From NCBI RefSeq assembly GCF_000021305.1, contig NC_011775.1, positions 1-64,000 on the forward strand: a stretch of 64,000 nucleotides of DNA, written 5' to 3'. Below, one piece after another: positions 27,111 to 35,984 of this stretch (positions within the stretch are counted from its first letter, which is position 1; the number at the start of each line of letters is the position of its first letter). The position numbers were made by a program, and so were the translations under genes. This stretch comes from Bacillus cereus G9842. GTDB lineage: Bacteria; Bacillota; Bacilli; Bacillales; Bacillaceae_G. Below the pieces are notes generated by a model. The model was not told the origin of the DNA, made no database searches, and worked only from the letters and a program-made list of their open reading frames with translations.

Positions 27111-27710
27111 ATGGAAAAATTAGTAACATTTTATTTAGAACCAATTTCAGTACGCTTAAATGTAAAAGGTGAAATCTCTAATGAGGAGTTATTACAAAGA
27201 GCTAAAGAGAAATTTGTTCAGGAGATGAAAAATCAAGGCGGTCCAAGTTCCTTTAAATATAGTGTATCTGATGGAGATACTCTATCGAGAGAAGAATTGC
27301 AGGTTGGAAAAGTTGTAAAAACTAATAAAGGAATTGGAGTAATATTTAAAGTAAATAAAACTACTGCGTCAGTAAATATAATAGGATATCCAGAACATTT
27401 TAAATTTGGATTTGCAGGTTTAATGAAAGCACCTAGTGACAGTTATAATAATAGTACTTGGGAGCAGGATTATAAAACAAGCAAATTTAAAGAAAAGTAC
27501 TACCTTATGGGTGATACAGGATATTTAGTTTTAAAAGGGAAGATAATACCTACTATTATTGTAAGTGTTCCTAGAACGAGTAATGGTAAGTATAAATTAC
27601 AATTTATCGAGGACAGTCATTATGTAGAAGCAAAAGAAGCGCAAGTAAAATATAATTTTCATTATGAGCTTGCAGCTGCTGAAGCTATGCAAAAAAAGCA
27701 AACGTGCTAA
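27111..27710 (+). CDS. 199-aa hypothetical protein
   Basis: A soluble protein with a short helical segment (EELLQRAKEKFVQEM) followed by a strand-rich part; LQVGKVVKTNKGIGVIFKV resembles a KOW/SH3-like beta unit. Family unknown. ATG 27111 follows AGGGAGTG. A clear terminator follows. Confidence 0.65.
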   Translation: MEKLVTFYLEPISVRLNVKGEISNEELLQRAKEKFVQEMKNQGGPSSFKYSVSDGDTLSREELQVGKVVKTNKGIGVIFKVNKTTASVNIIGYPEHFKFGFAGLMKAPSDSYNNSTWEQDYKTSKFKEKYYLMGDTGYLVLKGKIIPTIIVSVPRTSNGKYKLQFIEDSHYVEAKEAQVKYNFHYELAAAEAMQKKQTC

Positions 27711-27741
27711 AAAATATATTAATTGATTAATATGAAGATTT

Positions 27742-27778
27742 AAGAGAAGTATGGACTATAACCTACTTCTCTTTTTTT
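27742..27778 (+). terminator. Terminator
   Basis: AAGAGAAGT pairs with ACTTCTCTT followed by seven T. Confidence 0.85.
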
Positions 27779-27805
27779 GAGGTAATATTCGTTAGGAGGA
27801 ATATA

Positions 27806-28891
27806 ATGTCTAATTTGGGTAATAAATTAATGAGTGGTTTTTATTCATTTGATGAAAAGGAAGGGGAATATTTAAGTAAATTGCTGGTGCAGGAAAAAGG
27901 AAAAGCAGCATATTTAGATCCAACTTGTGGAGAAGGCGAAATATTAATGCAGCTCAAGAAAGAAATAAAAGGAGCATCAAAAAACGCAATTAAACTATAT
28001 GGATGCGAAATAGATCTAGAACGTAGTAACAAAGCGAAAACTTTACTAGATAGTGTCCTTTATAGTTCAATTGAAAATTGTGTAATAGAAAACAATTACT
28101 TTTCACTAGTTTTTTCTAACCCTCCTTATGATAATACTATTAAAGGTATTGAAGATAGAAAATCAGAAAGAAAAGAGTTTATAGAATTAAGAAGAAGTAC
28201 AAGATACGTAAGGCCAAATGGACTATTAATTTTTGTTATTCCAGGGTATAGATTTTCGGACAGAAAAATATCCAAATATTTAAGTATGAATTTTAGAGAT
28301 GCAAAGGTTTTAAAATTCAGTTCCGAAAATTATCAGAGGTTTAAACAATGCGTATTTATTGGTAGAAAAAGAGCTTCTGCTTCTAAGACATTAGACGAAC
28401 ATTTATATAATTCATTGCAGCAAATGAGTAATGAAAGCTATATAGAAAATAACGTCTCAACAATTAAGGAGTATGCAAGCAATAATAAAAGATGGTCAAT
28501 TCCTACAGTAAGTAACAATGAACCGCGAATATTTTATTCGAAAATAGATGATAAACAAGACTACTATGAAGCATTTCATAAGTCTACTGGATTTCAACAG
28601 TTTCTAAATGGCTTAAAAAAACAAGATCCTGTATTTGAAGAAAATCCTATTTTACCAATAAGCGAAGGAATGTTAGCAATGATGATTACTACTGGTGGAG
28701 TCAATGGTATTTTGGGTGAAGGCGGAAGTTTACATCTTTTGCAAGGACAAGAGAATGTAGAACAAGTTACTGATGAAGAGGTCTTTTATCATGAAAAGGG
28801 GAACAAAACGACTAAACATACTACAAGAACTAAAAGAACGGTATCTATAAAGGCTTTAACACCAACTGGGGATGTATTGAAGTTTATATAA
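27806..28891 (+). CDS. DNA adenine methyltransferase-like protein (DUF6094 type)
   Basis: The 361-aa class I methyltransferase has an AdoMet loop DPTCGEGE (about 38-45), an acidic residue after the next strand (YGCEIDLERS) and the catalytic NPPY of N6-adenine methyltransferases (about 104-107). The C-terminal 120 residues are unrecognised and end with Thr/Lys-rich repeats. Proteins of this type often sit with SNF2-like helicases on integrative elements and plasmids, and such a helicase lies at 32609. No restriction endonuclease subunit is adjacent, so it is likely a solitary or accessory enzyme. Confidence 0.75.
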   Translation: MSNLGNKLMSGFYSFDEKEGEYLSKLLVQEKGKAAYLDPTCGEGEILMQLKKEIKGASKNAIKLYGCEIDLERSNKAKTLLDSVLYSSIENCVIENNYFSLVFSNPPYDNTIKGIEDRKSERKEFIELRRSTRYVRPNGLLIFVIPGYRFSDRKISKYLSMNFRDAKVLKFSSENYQRFKQCVFIGRKRASASKTLDEHLYNSLQQMSNESYIENNVSTIKEYASNNKRWSIPTVSNNEPRIFYSKIDDKQDYYEAFHKSTGFQQFLNGLKKQDPVFEENPILPISEGMLAMMITTGGVNGILGEGGSLHLLQGQENVEQVTDEEVFYHEKGNKTTKHTTRTKRTVSIKALTPTGDVLKFI

Positions 28892-28930
28892 GCACAACGG
28901 GAATAGCTTTTAGTAAGTATAATATATTAG

Positions 28931-28974
28931 AAAAAACAGTAATAAAACTATTAAATAGTCTTATTACTGTTTTC
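28931..28974. terminator. Bidirectional terminator
   Basis: AAAAAACAGTAATAA pairs with TTATTACTGTTTT; the right arm overlaps the end of the minus-strand gene. Confidence 0.75.
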
Positions 28975-29608
28975 CTATGATGGGGAAACATTCATTACGA
29001 ATTATTCCTTCAACCTCTTTTACAAGCATGTACCTTCTGAATAAATCCATTCCAGGTAGAAGGGACGTGGAAATTCTAATCGGAAAATCATACTTGTCCA
29101 AATGAGAAAGTTTCATACTAAATGTACTAACTGATTCACAATGTAAATGCTCATTTAAACGAGCATTAAGATTTTTAGAAATACCTACGTATAAGGGAAT
29201 CCACTCATCACTCTCAAATTTATTAACATATGGCTTCAATCGATAGTGTTTATTAAAGCGTTTAATTATTATTTTAGGGTATTTTGTTTCGTTTCTTACC
29301 GTTTTGTCTGTCCAAATTTTATTCAATTCTCCTAATAAAGTTTCTCTTGTTTTAATACACTGCCTATTTAACCCTTTAATTTCGACTATATCTTTATAAA
29401 AATCTTTAAGATTAATTTCGAAGTAATATATTCCTAATTCATTTTCGATTTTATCCAATAAACATTTTTTATGTTGAAGATCATCAGATAATTTAAATGT
29501 TATTTGATTGTCTGGAATTTTAAAATCAGCTAATACTTTATCTTTTAAGTTATTACAAGTTTCGTCTACTACAGTATCAAAATCCTCTATTAATTTTTTT
29601 ATATTCAT
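28964..29608 (-). CDS. GIY-YIG-like protein
   Basis: The 214-aa protein contains LGIYYFEI near residues 52-59 and PLYVGISKNLNARLNEHL near 139-156. The second matches the YIG half of a GIY-YIG nuclease with its Arg and His. A GIY-like first half is present, but about 80 residues lie between them, far more than usual, so the assignment is tentative. A catalytic Glu could be the late EVEGIIRNE region. Its GGGGGC ribosome site precedes the ATG. Confidence 0.6.
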   Translation of the reverse strand: MNIKKLIEDFDTVVDETCNNLKDKVLADFKIPDNQITFKLSDDLQHKKCLLDKIENELGIYYFEINLKDFYKDIVEIKGLNRQCIKTRETLLGELNKIWTDKTVRNETKYPKIIIKRFNKHYRLKPYVNKFESDEWIPLYVGISKNLNARLNEHLHCESVSTFSMKLSHLDKYDFPIRISTSLLPGMDLFRRYMLVKEVEGIIRNECFPIIGKQ

Positions 29609-30209
29609 AATGCCCCCTAATAATGTAACCTCTAAATATTATGAAGTTTATATTCTTTATGCACAATTTATGTTATATATTGTATTATATTCCTATACAG
29701 ATTCCGAATCAAAGAAAGTTAAAATCAGATTAAATAAAAGTGTATACAGAAAAGAACGAATTTAAAAAGCAGGGAATAAAAAAGTAAGTTATGATTATTT
29801 CATAGCAAAGAAAGTTAGAATTAGTTCAGAAATAAACGTGTGTACAGTTAAGAACGAATTTAAAAAAGCAGGGAATAAAAAAGTAAGTTATGATTATTTC
29901 ATAGCAAAGAAAGTTAGAATTAGTTCAGAAATAAACGTGTATACAGAAAAGAACGAATTTAAAAAAGCATGGAATAAAAAAGTAAGTTATGATTATTCCA
30001 TAGCAAAGAAAGTTGAAAATCAATTAGAAGTAAAAAAAAGATATTATATAATTTTTATGTTCTAATATTATATTAATTTATTAAAGTGTTGAAACGATAC
30101 GTTAATCAGATTAATAATTTAGTTTATAAAAAATATACATATATCATCTGTAAATCTTTACATAAGGAATAATAAATTAATCGGTTTATAATGAGAGGAG
30201 AAATATATT
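29609..30209. other. Intergenic region dominated by tandem 99-bp repeats
   Basis: This 601-base gap between divergent genes consists mainly of the tandem repeat at 29712-30053. The remaining part before 30210 is an AT-rich promoter-like region. An open frame runs through two repeat copies, but it has no ribosome site and is not called a gene. Confidence 0.6.
29712..30053 (+). repeat. Tandem 99-bp (33-codon) repeat
   Basis: The word ACAG(A/T)(T/A)AAGAACGAA starts copies at 29746, 29844 and 29943, giving periods of 98 and 99 bases. The copies are nearly identical, containing GTAAGTTATGATTATT and ATAGCAAAGAAAGTT. The first copy lacks one A in its AAAAA run. A partial upstream copy begins near 29712. 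The 99-base period keeps reading frame, suggesting descent from a coding repeat, now frameshifted. Confidence 0.75.
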
Positions 30210-31481
30210 ATGAAAAACATGAAAAAAGTAGCATTAGTAGGTGCAAGTGTCGCAGTAGCAGGTAGCTTAGTAGGGTGCAGTTGGTTTGGAGGAAATGACG
30301 AAAAAGTTAAAGATTCAGAAAAAACTAGTCATACACAGAAAAAAGATAACAAACAAGTAAAAAAAGATGATGTTAAAAAAGAAGAAAATAAAAATACAGA
30401 TTCAATTGTAGTTAATGAAGAACCAAAACCAGAGTCCCAAGTAGTCGAGAATACAGATTCATTAACAGCTGCTGAACCAAAAGAAAATAATTCAATTTTA
30501 AAATCAAAATCGAATAAGCATATTATAATTGATAACGGTAGATTTACAGCTTCAATTGATTCTAATCTTGTAGGTTCTTCTTATAAACATGAAAACTTAA
30601 ATGCAGGAAAACAATACAGATTTAATCCAAATTATAATAAAGATACTAAAGTAACAACAGTATCGACCGTGTCATCATCTAAAAAAGCGAGCGCTATTAG
30701 CTCAACAAGTAATAACAGTGAAATAGGTCAATTAGGGGGATGGAAGCCTGTAAATCCTTCTAAACCAGTAAACCATAATGGAGAAGGAAATAGTACTACG
30801 GTTAATAAGACAGTGGATTATGGTAATAAGGAAGATAAGAACACACCATCAATCCCAGTTGATAAAATTGGTAATAATGGATCTAGTAATATTAAAGATG
30901 GTGGAACCATTGGAACAGGTGGAAATAAACCAGTAGAGAAACCAGAGACTAAGCCAGAGATTAAACCAGAGACTAAGCCAGAGACAAAACCAGAGACAAA
31001 GCCAGAAACAAAACCAGAGACAAAACCAGAGACAAAACCAGAGACAAAGCCAGAGACAAAGCCAGAAACAAAACCAGAGACAAAACCAGAGACAAAGCCA
31101 GAGACAAAGCCAGAAACAAAGCCAGAAACAAAGCCAGAAACAAAACCAGAGACAAAACCAGAGACAAAGCCAGAAACAAAGCCAGAGACAAAGCCGGAAA
31201 CAAAACCAGAGACAAAGCCAGAAACAAAACCAGAGACAAAACCAGAGACAAAACCAGAGACAAAACCAGAGACAAAACCAGAGACAAAACCAGAGACAAA
31301 GCCAGAAACAAAACCAGAGACAAAACCAGAGACAAAGCCAGAGACAAAGCCAGAAACAAAGCCAGAAACAAAGCCAGAAACAAAACCAGAAACAGAAAAA
31401 CCAACACTTCCAGTTGATGAAGTTGGTGAAATTGGAGATAGTCATATCACAGATGGTGGAACCCTGTTTAAGAAACAATAA
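30210..31481 (+). CDS. KPET-repeat lipoprotein
   Basis: The 423-aa exported lipoprotein has a lipobox SLVGC at residues 19-23, a Lys/Asp-rich charged region, and about 37 copies of Lys-Pro-Glu-Thr from about residue 245 to 396. [18 protein letters not shown] precedes the repeat and [18 protein letters not shown] follows it close to the C-terminus. Proline-rich repeats of this kind act as rigid spacers through the cell wall. The DGGT motif is shared with the SLH protein at 10567. A terminator follows. Confidence 0.85.
   Translation: MKNMKKVALVGASVAVAGSLVGCSWFGGNDEKVKDSEKTSHTQKKDNKQVKKDDVKKEENKNTDSIVVNEEPKPESQVVENTDSLTAAEPKENNSILKSKSNKHIIIDNGRFTASIDSNLVGSSYKHENLNAGKQYRFNPNYNKDTKVTTVSTVSSSKKASAISSTSNNSEIGQLGGWKPVNPSKPVNHNGEGNSTTVNKTVDYGNKEDKNTPSIPVDKIGNNGSSNIKDGGTIGTGGNKPVEKPETKPEIKPETKPETKPETKPETKPETKPETKPETKPETKPETKPETKPETKPETKPETKPETKPETKPETKPETKPETKPETKPETKPETKPETKPETKPETKPETKPETKPETKPETKPETKPETKPETKPETKPETKPETKPETKPETEKPTLPVDEVGEIGDSHITDGGTLFKKQ
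30942..31395 (+). repeat. 12-bp coding repeat (KPET)n with 240-bp higher order
   Basis: The unit AAACCAGAGACA varies at AAA/AAG and GAG/GAA. The 130 bases 31021-31150 recur at 31261-31390 with one difference, exactly 240 bases (20 units) apart, so the array grew partly by block duplication. Confidence 0.85.
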
Positions 31482-31488
31482 TCTTTAT

Positions 31489-31528
31489 AAAGAAGATATT
31501 ATGCATTCGCATAATATCTTCTTTTATT
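31489..31528 (+). terminator. Terminator
   Basis: AAAGAAGATATTATGC pairs perfectly with GCATAATATCTTCTTT, then TATTT. Confidence 0.85.
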
Positions 31529-31626
31529 TAATATATAACCAACATATGATGCAAAAAAAAATGAATTAAGTTATAATAGCCGTATATTAAATTATTTTTA
31601 TTGTATTTCACATTAAACAAAAACTA

Positions 31627-31692
31627 TGCCTGTTGGGTTGATGAAAACACAATTTTTATTGTGTAAATAAAATCAATTCGACAGGCTTTTTT
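31627..31692 (+). promoter_or_regulatory. Shared-family leader hairpin 1 of 2 (ArdC-like gene)
   Basis: TATAAT at 31572-31577, AT-rich leader, then TGCCTGTTGGGTTGATGA, an ACACAAT/ATTGTGT inner stem and TCGACAGGC with six T. Confidence 0.75.
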
Positions 31693-31728
31693 AATAATTT
31701 TATATTGCGAATATTAGATATACTAACA

Positions 31729-31801
31729 AAACACCTTTTTGGTTGATGATTTAACATTGCGAATCAATGTGAACAATTATCAATTAACTAGGTGTTTTTT
31801 T
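31729..31801 (+). promoter_or_regulatory. Shared-family leader hairpin 2 of 2 (ArdC-like gene)
   Basis: ACACCTTTTTGGTTGATGA, an ACATTG/CAATGT inner stem and TCAATTAACTAGGTGTTTTTTTG. It lies only 37 bases after the first hairpin and 27 bases before the start codon. A TATACT box sits just upstream, so it may have its own promoter or form a tandem leader. Confidence 0.7.
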
Positions 31802-31827
31802 GTTTCAATAATTTAGGGGGAATTTAA

Positions 31828-32394
31828 GTGTATACGAATATGAAAAATAGTTTTAAAGATTTAAGTAATCAATTAGTAAAAGAGGAGTTCAATTTCCGAG
31901 GAATGATAAAATATTTAAAGTGGGAGTTTTCAAATATTATTCAGTGTATTAAAGGTACTTTAACATATCAATCTAGAAAGAGAAAAATCTCTCGAATTAC
32001 AAGTGAAATAGAAGGTATGCTATGGGATTTAAGAAAAACTGATGAAAGAATAGTGATGAAAAATGGTAAAAGAGCTAATGGATTATTTAATACAAATGGT
32101 ACCATAACAATGTACACTGGACTAAAATATGATCATTATTTTCAAGTTTTAATACATGAAATAGCACATATGATGCATTTTAGCATGGATGATAATTATA
32201 AGAATTTATCTTGTGCTGAATTAGAACTAATTGCTGAAGCTACTTCTTTCGTTGTATGTGATTTTTATGGTATTAGTAATAAGAAATCAAGTGTAAGTTA
32301 TATTAAGCATTACGATGTGAATGAGGCAATGCTTAAGAAGTATGAATCTATTATTATTTATATTTCTAAGGAAATTGCTCAGGCAATTAAATAA
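31828..32394 (+). CDS. ArdC-like zincin metallopeptidase
   Basis: The 188-aa protein has HEIAH at about residues 110-114 and a downstream ELIAEATSFVVCDFYGI. That is the HExxH plus distal Glu pattern of the peptidase half of ArdC/ImmA-type proteins. The N-terminal 80 residues are basic and lack a clear ArdC ssDNA-binding domain. ArdC proteins guard incoming plasmid DNA against restriction. It starts at GTG 31828 after AGGGGG and is placed between a methyltransferase and a helicase, behind two leader hairpins. Confidence 0.7.
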   Translation: MYTNMKNSFKDLSNQLVKEEFNFRGMIKYLKWEFSNIIQCIKGTLTYQSRKRKISRITSEIEGMLWDLRKTDERIVMKNGKRANGLFNTNGTITMYTGLKYDHYFQVLIHEIAHMMHFSMDDNYKNLSCAELELIAEATSFVVCDFYGISNKKSSVSYIKHYDVNEAMLKKYESIIIYISKEIAQAIK

Positions 32395-32499
32395 AAAAGT
32401 GAGAAAATAGATAATAAGATAATATATAATGCGAACGGATATATATAATCGTTTATAGCAAAATAAATTACACTTATTGTCTATTCTTTATAAAATATT

Positions 32500-32554
32500 A
32501 GCCCTCTAGGGGATTTGATTGTTAGTTACTAATCAGATCTTTAGTGGGCTTTTT
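32500..32554 (+). promoter_or_regulatory. Shared-family leader hairpin (SNF2 helicase)
   Basis: TATAAT at 32444-32449 is followed by AGCCCTCTAGGGGATTTGATT, a loop and AATCAGATCTTTAGTGGGC, then five T and GTG. The helicase gene starts 55 bases later. Confidence 0.75.
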
Positions 32555-32608
32555 GTGTATTGAAAAATGAATTATAAAGAAAATTTTTAAATACTTGGAG
32601 GAATATAT

Positions 32609-35600
32609 ATGAAAATCAATGAAACATTGGATTCTTTAGGGAAAAAAGAAAATATTCAGGAACCATTTATGATACGAGGACATGTTCCTAGTAAATTACA
32701 GCAAGATGTACTATGCTTTGGCCTTGCAACTGATAATTCAAGTGGACAGAACCAATCTCTTTTATGGACTATAATTGCCGGAGCTGATTCTAGTATCCAA
32801 GCTATTAAGACAATAATTGATGGTGGTTATGGTAAAGTTTCATTTGGAAAAAGATTAAAGCAAGGAGAAGGCTTTTTTTATCAAGAGTTATTTGGTATTA
32901 GAACTAAAAAAGGAGAATATAAGACCGATTCAATCACTATTGGAAATAAGAAAGCATTGGTAATTTATCACGATAAATTACAGAATCAAGAGTATTTGAT
33001 TAGCTTTGAAAATCCAGCTAAAAGTGTATGCGAAATGTTAAAAAATAATTATGGAAGCCCATTGCTCGAAGAGTGGTATGAGGATGTGTATAACGAAGTT
33101 TTAGAGAAAGAGTATATGAAAAAAATCCCTATATATTGTGACGAAAATATATTTCAGAAACCCGTAACGTTCTTAGAAAGAAATGAAATAATGAGTGAGG
33201 AAAAAATAGATGAATTAATCTCTTTAATGGTAAAGAGTAAACAAATAAAATTTCCCGTAAAGGGAGATGGAGCTGAACTATCAACAATACCGCAAGATCT
33301 TGGAGAATATATATCGCGCTTTTCGATTGATATGCTCGAGAAATTATCAAACAATCTTAGTCCATTGCACAATCCTATAGTTGATACTACATGCCCAAGG
33401 TTCAATGAGTACCCTATAGAATTATTTCCTGCACAAGCACATGTAGCGACGGCATTATCAAAATTTCTAATGAAAAATAAATCCGTATTGCTGCAAGGAA
33501 AAACATCGACTGGAAAGACAAAAATGATGACAGCTGTAGCTGATGCTTTAGCTTACTATCAGGGGAAAGAAGGATATCGCTCTATTGTATATGTCCCACC
33601 TAGTTTAACTTCAAAATGGGCAGAAAAAGAGATATATTCTATTATTCCAGGGGCGGAAGTACATTGGATAAAGAAAACATCTGATTTAATAAACTGGCAT
33701 AATAAGTGGATAAAAGAAGGGAAGCCAAAAGCGAAAAAGCCTACTTTTTTTGTAATCTCATTTACAACTATGAGAAGTGGAGCCACTATAGAAAAAGCAG
33801 TTTCCTTTCAAAAAGTTCAAACAGAAAAAGGAAAGAAAAACTGGATAGAACCATATAAGGATGGTTGGTATTGTCCATCTTGCATGCAGGCACATCAAGT
33901 AATTGAAGACAAAGAAGAATACTTAGATTCCAATGGTATATTGAAGGTTAAGCAAAGAAAAAGACCTATGCTTTATAATGAATTTGGAGCTGCTAGACGT
34001 GTGGATCAAAACCAGAAATTGAACAATGCCTATTGTTCAGAATGTGGAGAATCATTATGGACAAATAAAGTATTAACAAGATTTGCTTCATTTAAGGCTT
34101 GGACAACTTACGAAAACAAACTATTAAAAGCTATACAAAATGGAGAGAAATATCCTCAAAGGTGTCTACAAGAAGGGAAAAGTGAAATAAAAAAAAGTAA
34201 CAAATATCCAAGGAGAGTAGCTACTATAGAATATATTCATCGTAAAATGAAAAATGTTTTTGATATAGCAATAATTGATGAAGTTCACGAGTTAAAATCT
34301 GGAGCGACAGCACAAGGATTTGCGTTATCAAAATTGGTAGCATCGGTAAAACATACTATAGCCGGTACAGCAACTTTATTTGGAGGAAAAGCGCAGGATA
34401 TTTATTTTTTACTTTGGCGATTATTTCCTTCTGTAATGCATAAAGCTGGATATAAGTATAATGAACTACAAAGATGGAATAAAGAGTACGGTAATATAGA
34501 AAAAATAGTTTATAATGCTGAAGAGGAAGTTACGGAGTATAGTAACAAACAATCAAAAGGTGGAAGACAAAGAGTTACTGAAAAGGTTATGCCAGGTATT
34601 TCACCATATGTATTGCAATATTTAATACCAAATGGTGTTTGGTTAAATCTATTTGATGTGTGGCCAGAAGAGTTAAGGGTACCTTTTATTGATGTACCAA
34701 CACTATTTTGTGATATGGATAGTAATTTAAAAGAGATGTATCTAGAAATGTCATCAAATTTTGATAAATTAGTATTAGAAAATCAAGGTGCTAGGGAAGA
34801 TAGAATTCCAAATATATACACTCTGTATACCGAAACCGGAATTTCAGCGTTGGATAATCCATTTAGATACCCCTTAGTTACTGGTAAACGTATGAATGGG
34901 GAAATCATAGATATTTGGCAACCTAACCATAAACAGTTCCCAAGTGAAAAATTATTGCCTAAGGAGGCAAAATTAGTTGAACGATTAGAAAGCGAGTTAA
35001 GTGAAGAACGTGTTTCGTTAGTTTATGTTAAAGACACTGGAACTACTAAAGAAGAACGGGATATTCAGCCGCGGCTAAAAGAAGTTATCGAGAAAGAAAT
35101 TCCTAATGCTAAAGTAGCAATCTTAAGAACGACATCATGTAAAACAGATCGTCGAACAGAGTGGATTGAAAAAAAAGTAAGTGAGGGCTATAACGTAATA
35201 ATTACATCTATAAAACTTGTAAAAGTTGGTGTAGATTTGCTAATAACACCTACTATTATGTTTTATCAGTATTGCTGGAGTATGTTTGATATGATTCAAG
35301 CCAAAAATAGGGCTTTTCGTATTGGCCAAACTCAAGAATGTAGGGTGTTTTATTTTGCGTATAAAGAGACTTTCCAGGAATATATGGCTCTAATCATAGC
35401 TAAGAAAAATAAAGCGTCTCAGGCTATAGGTGGAGAGGTTACCAGTGATGGTTTAAGCGCTATGCTTGGGGACGATGGTGACATTCAAAAAATGTTAATT
35501 GAATCTATTCAATCAGATGACGGACTGAGCAAATTAAGAGGAAGTGCAGAAGAATGGACAAGACAAAGTAACAAAAGAGTGGCTGAACTTCTAAGTAAAA

Positions 35601-35959
35601 AATTAAAAACCATAAAATTGCCTATTGAACAATTACTAGAATGGTTAAAAGAACGTAATACTGATATTCAAGTTTTAAATAAAATTGAAGTCAACCAGCA
35701 AAAAATTATAATGGATATACAAAAAGGAAATATTAAGGGATTTAGTATTCAAGAAAATAACTGTCTAGAGATAGATGATATAAGTGCTTTTGGATTTCCG
35801 TCATATTCTGATGCAGATATTTATCAACATTTAATGTGTGTAAAGGCAAACGTAGGGCCTATATCAAAAATTAAAATAGTTGAGGAAAAAATGAATCGAA
35901 AAGGAAATAGAAAATCAAAAATTATTGATGGCCAATTGGCATTAGTTCTTGATTTTTAG
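32609..35959 (+). CDS. SNF2-type DEAD/H helicase
   Basis: The 1116-aa superfamily 2 ATPase carries GKTSTGKT (Walker A, about 296-303), a zinc-ribbon insert with CPSC and CSEC (about 421-476), the DEVH box (about 556-559), a GTAT-type motif III and the C-terminal motif AKNRAFRIGQTQ (about 897-908) typical of SNF2-like remodelling proteins. The N-terminal 270 residues and the C-terminal 150 are unrecognised. It is probably a DNA translocase used in plasmid DNA processing or defence. It follows a shared-type leader hairpin and shares a block with an NPPY methyltransferase and ArdC-like protein. Confidence 0.85.
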   Translation: MKINETLDSLGKKENIQEPFMIRGHVPSKLQQDVLCFGLATDNSSGQNQSLLWTIIAGADSSIQAIKTIIDGGYGKVSFGKRLKQGEGFFYQELFGIRTKKGEYKTDSITIGNKKALVIYHDKLQNQEYLISFENPAKSVCEMLKNNYGSPLLEEWYEDVYNEVLEKEYMKKIPIYCDENIFQKPVTFLERNEIMSEEKIDELISLMVKSKQIKFPVKGDGAELSTIPQDLGEYISRFSIDMLEKLSNNLSPLHNPIVDTTCPRFNEYPIELFPAQAHVATALSKFLMKNKSVLLQGKTSTGKTKMMTAVADALAYYQGKEGYRSIVYVPPSLTSKWAEKEIYSIIPGAEVHWIKKTSDLINWHNKWIKEGKPKAKKPTFFVISFTTMRSGATIEKAVSFQKVQTEKGKKNWIEPYKDGWYCPSCMQAHQVIEDKEEYLDSNGILKVKQRKRPMLYNEFGAARRVDQNQKLNNAYCSECGESLWTNKVLTRFASFKAWTTYENKLLKAIQNGEKYPQRCLQEGKSEIKKSNKYPRRVATIEYIHRKMKNVFDIAIIDEVHELKSGATAQGFALSKLVASVKHTIAGTATLFGGKAQDIYFLLWRLFPSVMHKAGYKYNELQRWNKEYGNIEKIVYNAEEEVTEYSNKQSKGGRQRVTEKVMPGISPYVLQYLIPNGVWLNLFDVWPEELRVPFIDVPTLFCDMDSNLKEMYLEMSSNFDKLVLENQGAREDRIPNIYTLYTETGISALDNPFRYPLVTGKRMNGEIIDIWQPNHKQFPSEKLLPKEAKLVERLESELSEERVSLVYVKDTGTTKEERDIQPRLKEVIEKEIPNAKVAILRTTSCKTDRRTEWIEKKVSEGYNVIITSIKLVKVGVDLLITPTIMFYQYCWSMFDMIQAKNRAFRIGQTQECRVFYFAYKETFQEYMALIIAKKNKASQAIGGEVTSDGLSAMLGDDGDIQKMLIESIQSDDGLSKLRGSAEEWTRQSNKRVAELLSKKLKTIKLPIEQLLEWLKERNTDIQVLNKIEVNQQKIIMDIQKGNIKGFSIQENNCLEIDDISAFGFPSYSDADIYQHLMCVKANVGPISKIKIVEEKMNRKGNRKSKIIDGQLALVLDF

Positions 35960-35984
35960 TTTTAATAATTAAGGGGGAAATATA

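Noticed and set aside
29838..30065. 75-codon open frame through two copies of the tandem repeat
   Set aside because: No ribosome site, starts inside a repeat unit, and the first repeat is frameshifted; better described as repeat DNA.
30849..31478. Long antisense frames with Leu/Trp/Cys-rich repeats
   Set aside because: Shadow of the KPET coding repeat on the other strand; composition is a trivial reverse of KPET codons.
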